This document shows positions 60,945 through 64,000 of a stretch of DNA of 64,000 nucleotides, in pieces. Each line of letters starts with the position of its first letter. Within the stretch, counting starts at the first letter, position 1. The position numbers and the translations under genes were made by a program. The notes under the pieces were generated by a model. It saw nothing but the letters and a program-made list of their open reading frames with translations. It was not told where the DNA came from and made no database searches. The stretch is from Alkalicoccus saliphilus (lineage in GTDB: Bacteria; Bacillota; Bacilli; Bacillales; Salisediminibacteriaceae): NCBI RefSeq assembly GCF_003044065.1, contig NZ_PZJJ01000008.1:1-64000 (forward strand). The letters run 5' to 3'.

Positions 60945-60973
60945 ATTATATTATAAGCAGTCTTCTTCTGCAA
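60945..60973 (-). promoter_or_regulatory. Promoter of the betaine-type binding protein
   Basis: The minus strand has TTGCAG (60968-60973), 17 bp, TATAAT (60945-60950), 45 bp before the start. The remaining gap to 61149 shows no gene. Confidence 0.75.
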
Positions 60974-61149
60974 ACGCTGTCCTGCCTTTACACCGGGAAG
61001 CAAAGGACTGATAAAGGATGTAACTCACCTTCCCGCCTGTTTTCTTTCAATTTGACTTTATGGATGGAAATCCCATGGATCTTCCTGATATGAGCAAAAC
61101 ACAGTACATTGTCTTAATGAACATATTCTCTAACGGGAAGGTCACTGAA

Positions 61150-61587
61150 TTATGCCCGCCGTTGTTTTTCGTGTACTGGGATAAATACAGCTATTTCGTG
61201 TTTAAAACGGTCTCTATTTTCTTTACTGAGAAAATCACTCTGCCAAGTTTCCAACGTGCCGTCCGTTCGAATAATTTCAAACTTCTCTTCTTCCCATACT
61301 ATATATTGAATATTTCCCCAGTAAAGCTTTCTTCTTTTTCGTCCCGGTCCTTCGTGTGCCTGTAATCCCTCTTTATCAATATAAAAAAGTACTACGCGCC
61401 TCATATTTAAGAAATAAACACCTAAAAGTAATGCTAAAACACCTGCCGCAAATGCGGCAGCTTCGATCCAGCCAAATCCGGCGTATTGCAGCCTTGCTGT
61501 TCCAAGCCATAATGTCAGCACTGCTGCTGACAGCCAGAGTGCCCCCATCCATTTCCAGGATGATTTATTGTCAAAATAAAATTTCAT
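61150..61587 (-). CDS. Two-helix membrane protein with PH-like domain, unknown function
   Basis: 145 residues. Two membrane helices (about 12-31 and 36-58) followed by a beta-rich cytosolic domain (VVLFYIDKEGLQAHEG, KLYWGNIQYIVWEEEKFEIIRTDGTLETW), reminiscent of bacterial PH (bPH2) domains. Function unknown. GGGAGG at 6 nt from ATG. Monocistronic. Confidence 0.62.
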   Translation of the reverse strand: MKFYFDNKSSWKWMGALWLSAAVLTLWLGTARLQYAGFGWIEAAAFAAGVLALLLGVYFLNMRRVVLFYIDKEGLQAHEGPGRKRRKLYWGNIQYIVWEEEKFEIIRTDGTLETWQSDFLSKENRDRFKHEIAVFIPVHEKQRRA

Positions 61588-61659
61588 TTGTACCTCCCGG
61601 GCATCCCGCCCTTCTTGTCCGTTTCTATCCCGCTGTAGGACATTATTTTCTTAGTATGC

Positions 61660-61688
61660 AAAAAGCACCGGGAGAGCATCCCGGTGCT
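61660..61688 (-). terminator. Terminator after the 73-residue protein
   Basis: AGCACCGGGA / TCCCGGTGCT perfect arms and TTTT on the minus strand, just past the stop. Confidence 0.9.
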
Positions 61689-61694
61689 GAATGA

Positions 61695-61916
61695 CTATTG
61701 TCTGCAGTAACAGAGATTGCGTAATGCTCTGTACATTACATAAACAAAGGAAGAAATATATACAGCCCAGACCAATTTCGTCTTAGTAGAAAAAAATCGG
61801 TAAAAATATACTCCCGACAATATTCCTAAAGCAAATAGACAGATTTTCAGTACCCCTATGTCGAAGATCGAAAAATTTTCTGCTGACTGCTTCATGTTTT
61901 CCATATAACTGTTCAT
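61695..61916 (-). CDS. Small membrane protein, 73 residues
   Basis: MNSYMENMKQSAENFSIFDIGVLKICLFALGILSGVYFYRFFSTKTKLVWAVYISSFVYVMYR has two membrane helices (about 21-41 and 47-63) and a CYC near the end. The start has a good site (GGAGGAAAGAAT). Not recognised. It is placed in a run of small genes before ywbE but has its own terminator. Confidence 0.65.
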   Translation of the reverse strand: MNSYMENMKQSAENFSIFDIGVLKICLFALGILSGVYFYRFFSTKTKLVWAVYISSFVYVMYRALRNLCYCRQ

Positions 61917-61968
61917 ATTCTTTCCTCCCTCTCCAGATTTTCATTAAAAGCAGAGGTTTTTTGTTCAA

Positions 61969-62172
61969 TCAGCTGTTTTCAGAATCAATTTCTTTCACTC
62001 TGCCTACTGTACCATCCGCCAGACGAACTTTTATTCCATGGGGGTGCTCATTGGATTTGGTGAGCAGCTTTTCTACTGTTCCTTCTGTCAGTTTTCCAGT
62101 CCGCTGATCCTGTTTCTGGACCACTTTCACTTTCATGCCAGGTTTAATTGATGAACGTTTCGTTCCGGGCAT
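61969..62172 (-). CDS. ywbE: YwbE-family small protein
   Basis: 67 residues. IKPGMKVKVVQKQDQRTGKLTEGTVEKLLTKSNEHPHGIKVRLADGTVGRV matches the YwbE family (TIGR03833). Probably a small RNA- or ribosome-associated SH3-like fold; function unknown. Start ATG after AAAGGGG. Confidence 0.92.
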   Translation of the reverse strand: MPGTKRSSIKPGMKVKVVQKQDQRTGKLTEGTVEKLLTKSNEHPHGIKVRLADGTVGRVKEIDSENS

Positions 62173-62253
62173 TTTCCTAAACCCCTTTCCGTATATAACT
62201 TTAATTTTCCGACGCTTCTATCAGTATACGGAAATTCCTGAGAGAACGTAAGA

Positions 62254-63174
62254 CTAACTTTTCATCTTCGGGTCAAGAGCATCTCTCAGCCCATCTCCAA
62301 TCATGTTAAATCCCAGTACTACGAGCATAATGGAGAGACCAGGAAACAGCACGGTCCACGGTGCACTCTGTATATACTGTCTCGAGTCTGACAGCATCCT
62401 CCCCCATTCCGGCGTTGGAGGCTGCGCTCCCAGACCGAGAAACCCAAGTGCCGCCGCTTCAAGGATGGCTGTCCCAAAACCCAGGGTTGCCTGAACAATA
62501 ATAGGAGCCGTACTGTTTGGAAGGACGTGGTGAAACAAAATCCGGCCGCTCTTCATCCCCTGGGCTTTAGCCGCTAGAATGTATTCCTCTTCCCTGATGG
62601 AAATAACTTTCGAGCGGACGAGACGTCCGAAAATAGGAATATTAATAATAGCTATAGCTATTAAGGCATTTTGCAGCGACGGGCCAAGAATAGCTACGAT
62701 CGCAATAGCGAGAAGTATGCTTGGAAAGGCAAGCATGATATCAAATATTCTTGAAATAATCATGTCGATCCAGCGGCCGAAATATCCGGCAATTATGCCG
62801 AGCAGCGAGCCGAAAAACAAAGCGCCGATTACCGCGAAAAAGCCGACCATAAGAGAGATTCTTGCTCCATACACTATACGGGTAAATATATCCCTGCCGA
62901 GATCATCGGTACCAAACCAGTGGGTGGAAGAGGGCGGCTGCAGTCTGTCCGCTGCACTCATCGCCTGATAAGTATACGTCGTCAACAACGGCGCAAAAAT
63001 AGCAATGAAGATAAAAAAACCAATAATGATCATTCCTACAATGGCCAGCTTGTTTTTAATCAGCTGGCGGAATGCTTCTTTCCACGGGGAAGCAGCGGCA
63101 GGGACGGACGTCTGCGGCTCCTGATGCTCCGGGCCCGGAAAAGGTGAATTTTTAGATGGGCTGGTAGGTTCCAT
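62254..63174 (-). CDS. Oligopeptide/dipeptide ABC permease, DppC/OppC type
   Basis: 306 residues. The N-terminal 35 residues are cytosolic, then six membrane helices with the OppC N-terminal anchor. The EAA loop is VSIREEEYILAAKAQGMKSGRILFHHVLPN. AALGFLGLGAQPPTPEWGRMLSDSRQYI is the DppC end signature. It pairs with the DppB-type permease 17 bp upstream. Substrate (di/oligopeptide, nickel) is undetermined; no ATPase or binding protein is in the window. Confidence 0.92.
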   Translation of the reverse strand: MEPTSPSKNSPFPGPEHQEPQTSVPAAASPWKEAFRQLIKNKLAIVGMIIIGFFIFIAIFAPLLTTYTYQAMSAADRLQPPSSTHWFGTDDLGRDIFTRIVYGARISLMVGFFAVIGALFFGSLLGIIAGYFGRWIDMIISRIFDIMLAFPSILLAIAIVAILGPSLQNALIAIAIINIPIFGRLVRSKVISIREEEYILAAKAQGMKSGRILFHHVLPNSTAPIIVQATLGFGTAILEAAALGFLGLGAQPPTPEWGRMLSDSRQYIQSAPWTVLFPGLSIMLVVLGFNMIGDGLRDALDPKMKS

Positions 63175-63191
63175 ATCAGTCTGCCTCCCCT

Positions 63192-64000
63192 TTAATATTT
63201 AATGCGTGGATCAATGTAGCTGTAAAGCAGATCCACGATCAGATTTATAAATACGAACATAGTGGCTATTACGAGGATACCGGACTGGATAGCCGGATAG
63301 TCCCGATTTCCTATAGCATCAAATACGTATCTCCCAATTCCCGGCCAGCTGAAAATTGTTTCTGTCAGTATTGCTCCTCCAAGAAGCGTCCCGGTCTGCA
63401 GACCGACTACTGTAAGTACAGGTATGACCGCATTTTTGAAACCGTGCCGGTATACGACAGACATCTTGTGAATCCCTTTTGATTCCACTGTACGGATATA
63501 ATCAGAACGAAGCACTTCCAGCATACTCGAACGAGTCATACGCGCAATAATAGCCATCGGTATTGTTCCAAGTGCAAGTCCTGGAAGTACGAGGTGTCTG
63601 AATGAATTCCAAAATTGATCCGGCCTGCCCGAAAGGAGTGTATCAATTAAATATAAGTTGGTTACTGTTTCTACAGGATCTCTTGGATTTGATCTGCCGA
63701 AAGCGGGCAGCCACCCAAGTTCCTGGGCAAAAATCCACTGCTGCATGAGACCAAGCCAGAAAATAGGCATCGATACCCCGATTAAAGCTATAAGCATCGC
63801 TGTATAATCGAACAGGGAGTTCTGCTTCCATGCACTTATAATTCCAGCATTCACTCCCACAATCACTGCAAAAACCATTGCAAAAATTGTCAGTTCAATG
63901 GTTGCAGCCAAAAACGGTAATATTTCACTGGAAATGTCGGCATTCGTCCGGAGCGACTGCCCCAGATCTCCCTGCAGGAGTCCTCCCACATAGTCAAAAT
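63192..64000 (-). CDS. Oligopeptide/dipeptide ABC permease, DppB/OppB type (partial)
   Basis: The 5' part is cut by the window edge; 265 residues from an internal GTG, plus a few further codons (FDYV) that run off at 64000. GGLLQGDLGQSLRTNADIS, ARMTRSSMLEVLRSDYIRTVESKGIHK (EAA-type loop) and LTETIFSWPGIGRYVFDAI are DppB/OppB motifs. It is co-transcribed with the DppC gene. Confidence 0.92.
   Translation of the reverse strand, partial: FDYVGGLLQGDLGQSLRTNADISSEILPFLAATIELTIFAMVFAVIVGVNAGIISAWKQNSLFDYTAMLIALIGVSMPIFWLGLMQQWIFAQELGWLPAFGRSNPRDPVETVTNLYLIDTLLSGRPDQFWNSFRHLVLPGLALGTIPMAIIARMTRSSMLEVLRSDYIRTVESKGIHKMSVVYRHGFKNAVIPVLTVVGLQTGTLLGGAILTETIFSWPGIGRYVFDAIGNRDYPAIQSGILVIATMFVFINLIVDLLYSYIDPRIKY

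Overview
The window is a chromosomal segment of a low-to-moderate GC Bacillota, family Bacillaceae. It opens with the reverse-strand 5' end of a 16S rRNA gene. Its backbone follows, from memory of the Bacillus subtilis map, the region from rrnD through ygxA, ygzB, perR, gsaB, ygaE, ygaD, ygaC, fabL, mutY, yfhP, yfhJ, yfhH, recX and yfhF. Several exported proteins are very rich in Asp and Glu (the betaine-type binding protein, the 145-residue anchored protein, the LysM hydrolase), which fits a haloalkaliphilic or salt-adapted bacillus. That ecological reading is inference. Most genes have strong ribosome binding sites and many have clear intrinsic terminators, which I used to correct several starts.

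Layout. 1-412: 16S 5' end, boxA and two tandem rRNA promoters. 417-1352: non-coding, with a repeat. 1441-12046: a lipid-catabolism island absent from this position in B. subtilis. It holds an acyl-CoA ligase, quinone oxidoreductase, FadE, a ComB-family phosphatase, an APH-fold kinase, a 3-hydroxyacyl-CoA dehydrogenase, a TetR regulator, an SDR and an ACAD11-like dehydrogenase. The kinase, dehydrogenase, SDR and ligase set resembles the lva and ACAD10/11 route for 4-hydroxyacyl-CoA. Two near-identical palindromes mark the two TetR-controlled promoters. Related repeats lie on both sides of the island and within it. 12416-24936: backbone with PerR (autoregulatory Per box), a DarA-like protein, a D-2-hydroxyacid dehydrogenase, GsaB, YgaE, a BdbC-type disulfide pair, the YgaD ABC exporter, the YgaC phosphatase and FabL. 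25046-28770: a chromate-type transporter pair, a YwrD-type gamma-glutamyltransferase and an SDR. 28773-33681: MutY, YfhP, YfhJ, YfhH, RecX, YfhF.

33945-48553: accessory metabolism. It includes treA/treR with a TreR operator inside the promoter, an NptA-type Na/Pi transporter, Hsp20, GntP, small membrane proteins, an oxidoreductase and an AtoE-type short-chain fatty-acid transporter under a perfect cre. Inside it sits a 48-residue SinI-domain peptide (45522-45668) whose leader folds like a c-di-GMP-I riboswitch. 48818-56319: a LysM/SleB hydrolase, an AcuI-type reductase, a class I ribonucleotide reductase operon (nrdA-nrdB-flavodoxin) under a textbook cobalamin riboswitch and terminator, and a DUF2817 peptidase-like protein. 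56697-64000: lactate permease, a sirtuin with an unusual N-terminal extension, an orphan betaine-type binding protein, small proteins including YwbE, and an oligopeptide ABC permease pair cut by the window edge.

Common threads: carbon and lipid catabolism under catabolite control (three cre sites), RNA-level control (cobalamin riboswitch, candidate c-di-GMP riboswitch, a leader hairpin), and a family of structured intergenic repeats. No transposase, tRNA, CRISPR array or prophage was seen.
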